Shown: positions 37,636 to 45,683 of the stretch, in pieces
Numbering within the stretch: position 1 is the stretch's first letter
Layout of the letters: each line of letters begins with the position of its first letter
NCBI GenBank assembly: GCA_016713105.1
Contig: JADJPS010000001.1
Location: 124,001 to 188,000, forward strand
Length of the DNA: 64,000 nt
Reading direction: 5' to 3'
From: Devosia sp.
GTDB lineage: Bacteria > Pseudomonadota > Alphaproteobacteria > Rhizobiales > Devosiaceae
The notes under the pieces: model-generated
Databases searched by the model: none
The model's input: the letters and a program-made list of their open reading frames with translations, nothing else
Told to the model about the DNA's origin: nothing
Translations under genes and position numbers: made by a program

Positions 37636-38111
37636 ATGAAAAGTCACTGACCTTGGCTGTCGCGGCGCTGGCCTGTGCCGCATCGGCAACGGTGGCCATC
37701 GCCCACCACAGCTTCTCCATGTTCGACCCCGCCCAGGAGATCGTGCTGGAAGGCAAGGTGGTGCGCTGGGCCTTCACCAGCCCGCACACCTTCATGATCA
37801 TCGAGGACGCGGCCGGCAAGGTCTGGGCCTTCGAGGGAGCAGCGCCGCCGGCCCTGCTGGCTCGCAACCCGCCGATGACCGGCGACACCTTCAAGGGTGG
37901 CGATCCGATCACCGTGATCATGTGCCCGCTGCGTGACGGCCGCGCCGGTGGCGCCTCGGGCCTGTTCATCTCCGCCGACAAGGTGGTCTACAACCCGGCC
38001 GACGCCGGGTGCCGCGCCAACCAGCGCATCGCCGACTGGCCGGCCTGGATCGAGAAGGGCTACAAGTCGCTCGCCGATGCCAAGGCCGCGGGCGAGGCAA
38101 AGGCCCAGTAA
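37636..38111 (+). CDS. DUF6152 family periplasmic protein, start disrupted by one base
   Basis: As read, ATGAAAAGTCACTGA stops after four codons. Adding one A to the A-run gives MKKSLTLAVAALACAASATV, a signal peptide, followed by AHHSFSMFDPAQEIVLEGKV, the DUF6152 hallmark His-His-Ser-Phe at the mature N-terminus. The rest (VRWAFTSPHTFMIIEDAAGK, VIMCPLRDGR, a Cys near the end) fits the family, an OB-like small fold. About 157 residues. The invariant HHSF suggests an N-terminal metal site, but this is inference. The slip is almost certainly a sequence error. Confidence 0.7.
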
Positions 38112-38191
38112 GGGTTCCAGCACTGTCAGCGGGCCGGGCACAGCGCCCGGCCCGCGTCTTTCCAGCGGGCGGTGGAGGCGCCTTTCACGAT

Positions 38192-38722
38192 ATGGTAGAT
38201 CTGCTCATCAACCTCAGCCAGACACCGCTGGCGCTGGCCATGGCAACGTCCCCCTGGGTCGTTCCGACCATGCAGTCGATCCACATCATGTCGATCGCGG
38301 TGATCTTCATCTCGGTGCTGCTGATCGCCATGCGCGCATCCGGCTACGCCTGGGCCGGCGTTTCCGTCCGCCAGACCGTCGCCCGTTTCGCCCCCTGGGC
38401 CTGGGTGTCCCTCGCCCTGCTGGCCCTGACCGGCATCGTCCTCATCCTGGCCGAACCGATCCGCGAACTCCTCGCGGTCTCGTTCTGGATCAAGATGGTC
38501 CTGCTGGCGGTGACCATCGTGATCTCCACCCGCTTCCTGCGCGGCGTCAAGCGCGAGGCGGCCTATGCGGAGGTCGACGGGCCGGTCAATCCCGGCCTGC
38601 GCCGGAACGCCATCGTCACCATCATACTGCTGGTCATCATCATCTTCATGGGGCGCTTCATCGCCTATGACCCGCTGATCTGGGGACCGCTCTCCCCGAT
38701 CTCGGCCATCTACGCCGGCTAA
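38192..38722 (+). CDS. DUF6644 family membrane protein (first copy)
   Basis: 176 residues with about four membrane segments. Conserved features are TPLALAMATSPWVVPTMQSI near the start, and the second helix SIHIMSIAVIFISVLLIAMR carrying a His that could bind a haem or metal. The downstream neighbour has the same fold and the same helix-borne His (ESIHVIAVALVFG), so this is a tandem pair of related membrane proteins. The function is unknown. The shape resembles small b-type cytochrome membrane anchors. Confidence 0.65.
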   Translation: MVDLLINLSQTPLALAMATSPWVVPTMQSIHIMSIAVIFISVLLIAMRASGYAWAGVSVRQTVARFAPWAWVSLALLALTGIVLILAEPIRELLAVSFWIKMVLLAVTIVISTRFLRGVKREAAYAEVDGPVNPGLRRNAIVTIILLVIIIFMGRFIAYDPLIWGPLSPISAIYAG

Positions 38723-38736
38723 CAGGACCCGAGGCC

Positions 38737-39255
38737 ATGGATTTCACTGCCTTCCTCAATGATCTGCAGTACTCGGCCATCGGCCAGTGGGTGAACACCG
38801 GTGGTGCCACCTACCCCATCGTGGAGAGCATTCATGTCATCGCCGTCGCGCTGGTCTTCGGTACCATCCTGGTCGTCGACCTCCGCCTGCTCGGCCTCGC
38901 CTCGAACAACCGGCCGTTCACCCGCGTCGCCCACGACCTGCTGCGGCTGACCTGGATCGGCTTCGGTCTCGCGGTCATCACCGGCTCGCTGCTGTTTCTG
39001 CCCAATGCCACCAGCATCGCGGTCAACATCAACTTCCAGCTCAAGATGGCGCTGCTGGTGCTGGCCGGGATCAACATGTTCGTGTTCGAGTTCATCTCGG
39101 CCCGCAATGTCGCGGTGTGGGACACCACCGTGCCGCCGCCCAACTCGGCGCGCATCGCCGGCCTGCTCTCGCTTGCACTGTGGACCGGCGTGCTCGTCTT
39201 CGGCCGGCTGATCGGCTTCACGCCGGTGGCCGGTGACCCGTTCGCCTCCCTCTAG
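38737..39255 (+). CDS. DUF6644 family membrane protein (second copy)
   Basis: 172 residues, about four membrane segments, beginning MDFTAFLNDLQYSAIGQWVN. It shares ESIHVIAVALVFGTILVVDL, and LKMALLVLAGINMFVFEF at the third helix, with the preceding protein (SIHIMSIAVIF, IKMVLLAVTIV). The helix-two His and the Lys before helix three are the conserved polar residues. It is fourteen bases after the first copy, so they are probably subunits of one complex with the DUF6152 protein. Confidence 0.65.
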   Translation: MDFTAFLNDLQYSAIGQWVNTGGATYPIVESIHVIAVALVFGTILVVDLRLLGLASNNRPFTRVAHDLLRLTWIGFGLAVITGSLLFLPNATSIAVNINFQLKMALLVLAGINMFVFEFISARNVAVWDTTVPPPNSARIAGLLSLALWTGVLVFGRLIGFTPVAGDPFASL

Positions 39256-39281
39256 CTCCCTCCCTGACGCTGAGGACGACC

Positions 39282-39313
39282 CCGCCCGGCTCTCGCGAGC
39301 CGGGCGGTTTCTT
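39282..39313. terminator. Bidirectional terminator between DUF6644 and irr genes
   Basis: CCGCCCGGCTC, TCGC loop, GAGCCGGGCGG, then TTTCTTT. Perfect 11-bp stem followed by a T-rich tract, placed between two converging genes. Confidence 0.85.
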
Positions 39314-39784
39314 TCATCCCGCCTTGCGCCGCAGGCGCACGACCACCTCGACCCGATCGATCTCATAGCCGTCGGGAACGCCGGGCAGGCCGGACACCGC
39401 CAGGCAGTCTGCCGGGATGTCGAGGATCCTCGGCTCGTCGGCCAGGTAGAAGTGGTGATGTCTCGACGTGTCCGTGTCGAACACGCTGCGCATGCCCTCG
39501 AATGCGAGTTCGCGCACCAGTCCGGCGCCCTGAAACTGTCGCAGCGTATTGTAGACCGTGGCCAGCGACAGCCCGTGGCCGGAGCCGGAGGCCTCGCAGT
39601 ACAACTGTTCGGCGGTGACGTGGCGGTCGCGACCGAGGAGTCGGTCGGCCAGGTCCAGCCTCTGGCGCGTCGGCCTGAGGCCCGACATGCGCAGGATCGC
39701 GGTGAGGCAGGCACGGCGCGCCGGCTCCGGTTCGTCCGGTCCGACCCCGGTGCCCCGCGGCAATGGCGGCAAGTGGGTGTGCAC
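39314..39784 (-). CDS. irr: Fur-family iron response regulator Irr
   Basis: About 156 residues. The winged helix contains LRPTRQRLDLADRLLGRDRH and LSLATVYNTLRQFQGAGLVR. The sensor part has FDTDTSRHHHFYLADE with the Irr-type HHH, then a C-terminal PDGYEIDRVEVVVRLRRKAG, which is the Irr signature ending. Irr responds to haem status and controls iron and haem genes in alphaproteobacteria. The annotated start is a GTG at 39784; an internal ATG at MSGLRPT is also possible. With the RirA-like protein at 10625, the window carries members of both main alphaproteobacterial iron regulators. Confidence 0.82.
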   Translation of the reverse strand: MHTHLPPLPRGTGVGPDEPEPARRACLTAILRMSGLRPTRQRLDLADRLLGRDRHVTAEQLYCEASGSGHGLSLATVYNTLRQFQGAGLVRELAFEGMRSVFDTDTSRHHHFYLADEPRILDIPADCLAVSGLPGVPDGYEIDRVEVVVRLRRKAG

Positions 39785-39962
39785 GATGCGCCCTCCATCT
39801 GCCGGCAGGGTATGACGGCTCCCTCCCTTCGGACCTGCCCAAAGCGACCGTTGTTCTGCACGTTGACGGGCGAGCCCGGTCCACTGCGGAAGTCTACGTT
39901 GCAGCCCGCGGGCTTCAGGCTAGAATTGCCTCTCGGTTCGGCCCCGTTGCGGAGAGGCATTG

Positions 39963-40865
39963 ATGCACTCAGCGCTATCGACGCGACCCTTCGGGGTGGC
40001 GGAGACGCATGGCGTCCTCAAGCTTGCCGGCGCCGAAGTCGGCGCCAGCAGCGACGGTCTCAACTGGCGCTCGCTCTACGTGTCCGCCCAGACCGAAGCG
40101 CCATTCAGCGGCCAGTTCGTCGCCAAGGACCTGCTGTTCGTCCTGTTCCGCACCGCGGCGGATGGCCGGAGGCTGGCGGACGGCAGCAGCCTCCACGCTC
40201 CCGCCGGCTCCGTGCGCGTCGTTCCCTCCGGCGTGCCGCTGGACGTCGACCTGAAGACATCGACGGACACGGTGCACCTCTACCTTCGGCGTTCGGTCTG
40301 GGAGGAGGTTGCCATGGACATGACCGACGGCGAACCCGGCGGCATCATGCCCGAGCCAGGCTGGATCGCATCCGAGCCGCTGTTGTTTGCGCTCGCCGAC
40401 GCGGCCGTGGCGGCAGCCCATGCCCGATGCACCGATCCGTCCTTTTCCGATCACCTCGCCCGTTCCATGGCGTCGCATATGCTCGCCACCCACGTGGGAC
40501 TGCGGATCAAGCGCCGACGGACCTCGTCCAGCGGCCAGGCGCTGTCGCGCGAGGTGGCGCGCGCGGTCGATTTCATCGAGGCCAATGCCGACCGCTCCAT
40601 CGGACTGCAGGAGATCGCCGGCGCGGCCATTCGCAGTCCGAGCCACCTGGCGCGTACCTTCGCCAGCGAAGTGGGGATGCCGCCGCACCGGTACCTGATC
40701 GCGGTGCGGGTCAAGCGGGCCCGCCAGTTGCTGGCTCGCACCGATGCGCCCATCGCGGAGATTGTGTTCGAGTGCGGCTTCACCCACCAGGAACACCTCA
40801 CGCGTCTGTTCCGGCGGCACTTCGACACCACGCCCGCGGCGTTCCGGCGGGCCCTGCGCAGCTGA
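39963..40865 (+). CDS. AraC-family transcriptional regulator (paralogue of 21346-22254)
   Basis: About 300 residues. The AraC domain includes IGLQEIAGAAIRSPSHLART, then APIAEIVFECGFTHQEHLTR and FRRHFDTTPAAFRRAL. The sensor half (VAETHGVLKLAGAEVGASSD, DTVHLYLRRSVWEEVAMDMT) aligns with the regulator upstream of the liv operon, including THGxL, the Y(V/L)RRSxxEEVAxxM segment and the whole C-terminus. It is convergent with pcaB and divergent from irr. Its target is unclear. Duplication within one aromatic island suggests that each copy answers to a related ligand. Confidence 0.8.
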   Translation: MHSALSTRPFGVAETHGVLKLAGAEVGASSDGLNWRSLYVSAQTEAPFSGQFVAKDLLFVLFRTAADGRRLADGSSLHAPAGSVRVVPSGVPLDVDLKTSTDTVHLYLRRSVWEEVAMDMTDGEPGGIMPEPGWIASEPLLFALADAAVAAAHARCTDPSFSDHLARSMASHMLATHVGLRIKRRRTSSSGQALSREVARAVDFIEANADRSIGLQEIAGAAIRSPSHLARTFASEVGMPPHRYLIAVRVKRARQLLARTDAPIAEIVFECGFTHQEHLTRLFRRHFDTTPAAFRRALRS

Positions 40866-40906
40866 ACGGGACGGCCGGAGGGGCAGTAGGATGAGCGCGG
40901 CCGGCG

Positions 40907-41935
40907 TCAGGCGATCCTGAGCTGGTCGAGCAGCGTTTCCGCGCGCCTGAGGCTCGCCCCGGTCGTCACCAGCATCTGCGGCAGGGTAAGCCACTCCAGC
41001 GTCCAGGCCGCCCCCGAGCGCTCGTACTCGTGCACCATGGCCTGCTGCAGCGTGCCGGCCAGTCCGGCATTGAAGCGGGCGAGCGCCACCAGGACCTCGG
41101 CGTTCACGGGGTTCGACTTGTGCGCCATGGCCGAGGAGCCGCCGCCGCCCTCGAGACGGAGTGCGGCGACCTCGTTCTGTGTCAGCAGAGCCACGTCGCT
41201 CCCGAGCTTGCCGAGCGACCCCGAGATCAGCGCCAGCCGGCCACCCAGTCCCACGATGGGATCGCGCGTCGCGTGCCAGGGGCTCGCGGTGCCGAGGCCG
41301 AGGCGCCTGTCCATCCCTGCCGCGATGGCGTCGCCCGACCCGTTGAAGCTGGCACGGTCCCCTACCGGTCCGCCCAGTTGCACCGTCAGCAGTTGCGGGC
41401 GCATGGCCCGCAGCGCACTCTGGTGACGAACCAGCGGCTCGGACCAGGACGAGAGTTTTGCCCCCCAGGTCGTGGGCAGCGCCACCTGCATGCGGGTATG
41501 CGCAATCAGGGGCCGGTCGCCAGACTCCCGGGCAAGTTGGCCGAGGCGTCCCAAGAGGCCCTCCAGCCGGGAGTCGAGCCGATCAAGGATGCGCGCCAGT
41601 CGCAGCACCAGCGCGGTGTCGACGATGTCCTGGCTGGTCGCGCCCCGATGCAGGGCGTCGCGATGCGGCTCGGCAAGCTGCTGACGCAATTGCCGGAGCA
41701 GGGCTGGCACCACCACGCCGTCCCGCGCCATTGCGGCCACCAGTTCCGGCCAGTCCGGCACGAAATCCGCGATGGCGGCAGCAATCGCAGCGGCGGATTC
41801 GGCACGGATCCAGCCGGCCTCGGCACTGGCCTCGGCCAGCGCCCGCTCGACCGCCAGCAGGGCGTCGAGCTCGGCGCTGTCGGACAGCAGAGCCTCGATC
41901 TCGGTGTCGCCCGCAAGAGTGGCGAGCAGGGTCAT
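40907..41935 (-). CDS. pcaB: 3-carboxy-cis,cis-muconate cycloisomerase
   Basis: A 342-residue member of the fumarase/aspartase superfamily. Family motifs are HRGATSQDIVDTALVLR, TRMQVALPTTWGAKL, and the signature GGGGSSAMAHKSNPVN (mobile catalytic loop with Ser). PcaB converts 3-carboxymuconate to 4-carboxymuconolactone. It is the last gene of the leftward pcaDCHGB operon, about 100 bases after pcaG. It is shorter at the C-terminus than bacterial PcaB proteins of about 450 residues, but matches the short alphaproteobacterial type. Confidence 0.9.
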   Translation of the reverse strand: MTLLATLAGDTEIEALLSDSAELDALLAVERALAEASAEAGWIRAESAAAIAAAIADFVPDWPELVAAMARDGVVVPALLRQLRQQLAEPHRDALHRGATSQDIVDTALVLRLARILDRLDSRLEGLLGRLGQLARESGDRPLIAHTRMQVALPTTWGAKLSSWSEPLVRHQSALRAMRPQLLTVQLGGPVGDRASFNGSGDAIAAGMDRRLGLGTASPWHATRDPIVGLGGRLALISGSLGKLGSDVALLTQNEVAALRLEGGGGSSAMAHKSNPVNAEVLVALARFNAGLAGTLQQAMVHEYERSGAAWTLEWLTLPQMLVTTGASLRRAETLLDQLRIA

Positions 41936-42043
41936 GGCGTGATCGGCGTCATTGGCAGCGTCATGGCGTTCGTCCTGCGTCAGCCGGCCGCCGACCTTCC
42001 ATTCTTGCCGGTGGACTCGCAAGGGGCAACCCGGCGTCGATGC

Positions 42044-42664
42044 TCAGATGTCGAAGAACACCGTTTCTCTGTCGCCCTGCAGGTGGATGTCGAGTACGTA
42101 GCGGGGCACGGCGCCCTCTTGCCGGTGCGCGACCAGCGTCTCGCGGCGGCGCGGGTCCATGATCTTGTTCAGCACATGGTCGCCGGCGTTCGCTTCCGCC
42201 TCGTCGGCGAAATAGATGCGGGTCTGCAGCCCGATATTGATGCCGCGCGCCACGATCCAGACCGACACGTGCGGCGCCATCGGGCGGCCGTCGGGCCCGG
42301 CGACGCGCCCCGGCTTGATCGTCTCGAACACGAAGGTGCCGTCGGAACCTGCCGGCTGCCGGCCCCAGCCGGTGAAGGCAGGGCGCGAGTTGGAGTTCGG
42401 CCCCATCGGCGCAGCGTAGGCTCCGTCCGCATCGGCCTGCCAGATTTCGAGCACGGCATCGCCCACGGGGGCGCCCGAGCCATCGAAAACCCGTCCGGTG
42501 ATGGTGATGCGCTCTCCCTTCGTATCGGGCGTCAGCATGCTGGCGCCGGGATCGGCGTCGATTACCCCGGTGATGCCGCAGAAATTCGGCGTCATGCCGA
42601 TATGGACGTAGGGGCCCGCCGTCTGCGACGGCGTCTCCTTGAGGGTCGGGGTCGGGTGCAGCAT
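42044..42664 (-). CDS. pcaG: Protocatechuate 3,4-dioxygenase, alpha subunit
   Basis: 206 residues: LKETPSQTAGPYVHIGMTPN at the start, GDAVLEIWQADADGAYAAP, a middle strand APHVSVWIVARGIN, and IYFADEAEANAGDHVLNKI. These are alpha-subunit features. The metal-binding His and Tyr pairs are in the beta subunit and are replaced here, as is normal. Its ATG overlaps the pcaH stop (ATGA). Together with PcaH it opens protocatechuate to 3-carboxy-cis,cis-muconate. Confidence 0.93.
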   Translation of the reverse strand: MLHPTPTLKETPSQTAGPYVHIGMTPNFCGITGVIDADPGASMLTPDTKGERITITGRVFDGSGAPVGDAVLEIWQADADGAYAAPMGPNSNSRPAFTGWGRQPAGSDGTFVFETIKPGRVAGPDGRPMAPHVSVWIVARGINIGLQTRIYFADEAEANAGDHVLNKIMDPRRRETLVAHRQEGAVPRYVLDIHLQGDRETVFFDI

Positions 42665-43410
42665 CAGTTCCCCTCCAGTCTGTTCTCGAACATGGTCGAG
42701 CGGCGGCCTCGCAGCACGATGTCGAAGCGGTAGGCCAGCGCATCCATGGGCGTGGTGTTGTGCCGGTCGAGCCTGGCGATCAACTGCTCGATGGCGGCCC
42801 TGTCGGGAATGGTGCCGACGATCGGACACTGCCAGATCATCGGATCGCCCTCGAAGTACATCTGGGTGATCAGGCGCTGTGCGAAGGCGTGCCCGAAGAT
42901 GGAAAAGTGAATGTGCGAGGGGCGCCAGTCATTGCCGCCGTTCGGCCAGGGATAGGCGCCGGGCCGGACCGTGCGGAAATGGTAGAAGCCCTGCGCATCG
43001 GTGATCGCCCGCCCGAAGCCGCCGAAGTTCGGGTCCAGCGCCGCGACATAGCCTTCCTTCTTGTGCCGATAGCGGCCACCGGCATTGGCCTGCCAGAATT
43101 CGACCAAGGTGCCCGGCACCGGGCGGGCGTTCTCGTCGAGGACCTGGCCATAGACCACCAGCCGCTGGCCGATGGCATCCCCGCCGTCCTGGCTGAAGTT
43201 GCGGATCAGGTCATTGTCCAGCGCCCCGAGCCGTTCGTGCCCGAACGTCGGCCCGGCCATCTCCGAACGGGTGGGGCCGAACGAAAGCAGGCTGTGGCGC
43301 GGCGCGCGCAGCGTGCTGCTCTTGTAGCCGGGCGTGTCGGCCGGCGGATGCCAGGCGCGATCGCGCTGGAACAGGACCCCGTCGGTCCCGGGAAGGAAGT
43401 GTCCGGTCAT
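42664..43410 (-). CDS. pcaH: Protocatechuate 3,4-dioxygenase, beta subunit
   Basis: 248 residues with the Fe(III) site: Tyr in GGRYRHKKEGY, Tyr in RPGAYPWPNGGNDWRPSHIH, and the two His of SHIHFSIFG. The N-terminal HPPADTPGYKSSTLRAPRH is typical. It starts at 43410, overlapping the pcaC stop. Quaternary partner is PcaG. The intact active-site residues argue for a working enzyme. Confidence 0.94.
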   Translation of the reverse strand: MTGHFLPGTDGVLFQRDRAWHPPADTPGYKSSTLRAPRHSLLSFGPTRSEMAGPTFGHERLGALDNDLIRNFSQDGGDAIGQRLVVYGQVLDENARPVPGTLVEFWQANAGGRYRHKKEGYVAALDPNFGGFGRAITDAQGFYHFRTVRPGAYPWPNGGNDWRPSHIHFSIFGHAFAQRLITQMYFEGDPMIWQCPIVGTIPDRAAIEQLIARLDRHNTTPMDALAYRFDIVLRGRRSTMFENRLEGN

Positions 43411-43796
43411 TCGGCTGTCTCCTGGCGCTTGGCGAGTTCCTGCTTGGCAATCCTGAACGCGGCATTGGCGGTCGGCACGCCGGCATAGACGGCCACATGC
43501 ATCAGCGCTTCCTTGATGTCCGATGGACTTGCCCCGGTATTTGCGGTGGCCCGCACATGCATGGCGAACTCCTCCTCGTGGCCCAGCGCAGCCAGCAGCG
43601 CCAGGGTGACCAGCGAGCGTTCGCGCCGCGTCAGTCCGGGCCGCGACCACACCGAGCCCCAGGCGCCTTCGACGATGAAGGACTGAAAGTCCTTGTCGAA
43701 ATCGGACATGCTGGCAGTGGCCGTATCGACATGGTGGTCGCCCAGCACCGACCGTCGCGTCGCCATGCCCTGCTCGAAAAGCGTTGTGTCAGTCAC
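43407..43796 (-). CDS. pcaC: 4-carboxymuconolactone decarboxylase
   Basis: 129 residues of the CMD/AhpD family: EQGMATRRSVLGDHHVDTAT, EGAWGSVWSRPGLTRRERSL, HEEEFAMHVRATANTGASPS and EALMHVAVYAGVPTANAAFR, with the conserved Glu and His. It makes 3-oxoadipate enol-lactone from 4-carboxymuconolactone. Its start lies eight bases inside pcaD, indicating coupled translation. Confidence 0.93.
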   Translation of the reverse strand: MTDTTLFEQGMATRRSVLGDHHVDTATASMSDFDKDFQSFIVEGAWGSVWSRPGLTRRERSLVTLALLAALGHEEEFAMHVRATANTGASPSDIKEALMHVAVYAGVPTANAAFRIAKQELAKRQETAE

Positions 43797-44583
43797 CGCC
43801 GACCTCCTTGAGGAAATCGTCGATCAGGGCCGCCAGCGCCGCAGGCTGCTCGATGGACGGAATATGTCCGGCACCCGGCAGGACCTCGAAACGGGACCGC
43901 GGAATGCGCGCGGCGCAGTCCCGGACCATGTCGACCGGCGTGGCGCGATCCAGTTCCCCGGCCACTACCAGGGTAGGCGTCGCGATGGTGCCGATGCGCG
44001 CCGTCAGGTCGGTATCCCGCAACGTCGCGCAGGTCGAGGCATAGCCGGCCGTGTCGGTCCGCACGAACAGGTTGCGCCACCCGGCCAGGTCGTCGGGATG
44101 CTCGCGTCGGAACTGCTCGGTGAACCATCGGTCCATCACCGCGTCCGCGATGGCGGCGGGACCGCCCGCCAGGACTGCGCCGATGCGGCCGTTCCACATC
44201 GCGGCGTCACCCACCCGCGGCGCCGTGTCGCACAGGACGAGGGCGGTCAGACGGGCCGGTGTGCGCAACGCCATGCCCTGCGCGATCAGTCCGCCGATCG
44301 ACACCCCGACAAGCGCGGTCGTGGCGAAGCCGACATGATCGAGGAGGCCGGCAAGGTCGTCGAGATGGTCGTCCAGCGTATAGTCCGCAAGCGGCGCATC
44401 GCTGAGCCCGTGCCCTCGCTTGTCATAGCAGACAATGCGATAGTGCTGCCCCAGCCGCGCGACGACCTCATCCCAGATGCGCAGATCGGTACCCAGGGAA
44501 TTGGCAAAGGCGAGAGCCGGACCGTCGGGTCTGCCGGACAGGCGATAGTGCAGCAGCACACCCTTGATGCGAACGAACGGCAT
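43789..44583 (-). CDS. pcaD: 3-oxoadipate enol-lactonase
   Basis: A 264-residue alpha/beta-hydrolase: FANSLGTDLRIWDEVVARLG, the nucleophile Ser in ALVGVSIGGLIAQGMAL, an acidic residue in VVAGELDRATPV and the His in VLPGAGHIPSIEQPAA. It hydrolyses the enol-lactone to 3-oxoadipate. It is the first gene of pcaDCHGB, has a good GGAGGG site and a PcaQ-type promoter block upstream, and is divergent from pcaQ. Confidence 0.93.
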   Translation of the reverse strand: MPFVRIKGVLLHYRLSGRPDGPALAFANSLGTDLRIWDEVVARLGQHYRIVCYDKRGHGLSDAPLADYTLDDHLDDLAGLLDHVGFATTALVGVSIGGLIAQGMALRTPARLTALVLCDTAPRVGDAAMWNGRIGAVLAGGPAAIADAVMDRWFTEQFRREHPDDLAGWRNLFVRTDTAGYASTCATLRDTDLTARIGTIATPTLVVAGELDRATPVDMVRDCAARIPRSRFEVLPGAGHIPSIEQPAALAALIDDFLKEVGGD

Positions 44584-44624
44584 GGCTCCCTCCAGGAGCG
44601 ACTTAAGGGGCTGGCAGCATCTCT

Positions 44625-44666
44625 GTAAAATGATAAGTCTCTGCCGTAGCATAACCCCACGCTTAT
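44625..44666 (-). promoter_or_regulatory. PcaQ box and promoter block, pcaD copy
   Basis: GTAAAATGA (44625-44633), 17 bases, then ATAACCCCACGCTTAT (44651-44666). The last part is a dyad ATAACC-N4-GCTTAT, very close to the published PcaQ consensus ATAACC-N4-GGTTAT-type box of Sinorhizobium. Spacing to the GTAAAATGA block is identical to that before pcaI and dctQ. Confidence 0.75.
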
Positions 44667-44732
44667 CGTGTGCTGGCGCGGACGTCTCATTTGAACAGAT
44701 AGACCCCAGGTCCGATAACCGGTTCAGGACGA

Positions 44733-45668
44733 ATGGCGCAACGCATCATCGACCCGAGAATTCGGCTCCGGCATATTGCCTGCTTTCTCGAGGTGGCAAG
44801 GTTGAGGAGCATGGCCGGCGCCGCCGAGGCGCTGAACATCAGCCAGCCGGCGGCCACCAAGACCATCCAGGAACTGGAGGTCGTGCTCGGCGGGCAGCTG
44901 TTCGATCGCAGCCGGCGACGGCTGTCGCTGACGCCGTTCGGAGAAGTGTTCTTCCGCTACGCCTCCACCAGCCTGGCGGCATTGCGACAGGGCATAGACG
45001 CGGCCCGCGGCACACAGGGGGCAGCCGTCGTCAGGGTCGGGGCGCTGCCGACAGTATCCGCCCGCATCCTGCCGGATGCGGTGCGCCGGTTTGTCTCCGA
45101 GGGGACAGGCGTCACCACCCGGATCGTCACCGGTCCCAACGGCTATCTGCTGTCGCTGCTGCGCACTGGCGATGTCGACCTGGTGATCGGGCGCATGGCC
45201 GAGCCCGACGCGATGCTCGGGTTCTCGTTCGAGCACCTGTATTCCGAGCGAGTGGTGCTGGCGGTCCGCCCCGGACATCCGCTCCTCGGCCAGCGGGAGT
45301 TCAACCTGCGCATGATCGAGTCCTATCAGACACTGATGCCGACGCCGGACTCGGTCATCCGCCCGGTGGTCGAGCGCGTGCTGCTGGCGCACGGGGTGAC
45401 CGGCCTGCGCAATGATCTCGAGACGGTCTCCAATGCGTTCGGCCGCTCCTACGTGCGGCAGACCGATGCGGTCTGGATCATCTCGGAGGGCGTGGTCGCC
45501 AACGATGTCGCGGAAGGCCAGCTGGCGCTGCTGCCGGTCGATACCAGCGAGACGCTCGGGCCGGTAGGCTTCACCACCCGCACCGATACGTCTCCGACGC
45601 TGGCCGGTCTCAGCCTGATGCAGGCCGCTCGGGACGTGGCGGCGCGGCTGCGCATGAGCGCGGCCTGA
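44733..45668 (+). CDS. pcaQ: LysR-family pca operon regulator PcaQ
   Basis: The 311-residue LysR protein begins MAQRIIDPRIRLRHIACFLE, with the recognition region LNISQPAATKTIQELEVVLG and effector domain VRVGALPTVSARILPDAVRR. It is divergent from pcaDCHGB, the classical PcaQ position in rhizobia, with a PcaQ box between them. It is expected to activate pcaD in response to a ring-cleavage intermediate. The other PcaQ-like regulator at 25302-26243 shares the LRHI(S/A)CFLEV start and the LFEHLYSE(Q/R) segment (here FEHLYSERVVLAVRPGHP). Confidence 0.88.
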   Translation: MAQRIIDPRIRLRHIACFLEVARLRSMAGAAEALNISQPAATKTIQELEVVLGGQLFDRSRRRLSLTPFGEVFFRYASTSLAALRQGIDAARGTQGAAVVRVGALPTVSARILPDAVRRFVSEGTGVTTRIVTGPNGYLLSLLRTGDVDLVIGRMAEPDAMLGFSFEHLYSERVVLAVRPGHPLLGQREFNLRMIESYQTLMPTPDSVIRPVVERVLLAHGVTGLRNDLETVSNAFGRSYVRQTDAVWIISEGVVANDVAEGQLALLPVDTSETLGPVGFTTRTDTSPTLAGLSLMQAARDVAARLRMSAA

Positions 45669-45683
45669 TCGTGCGACGCGGCG

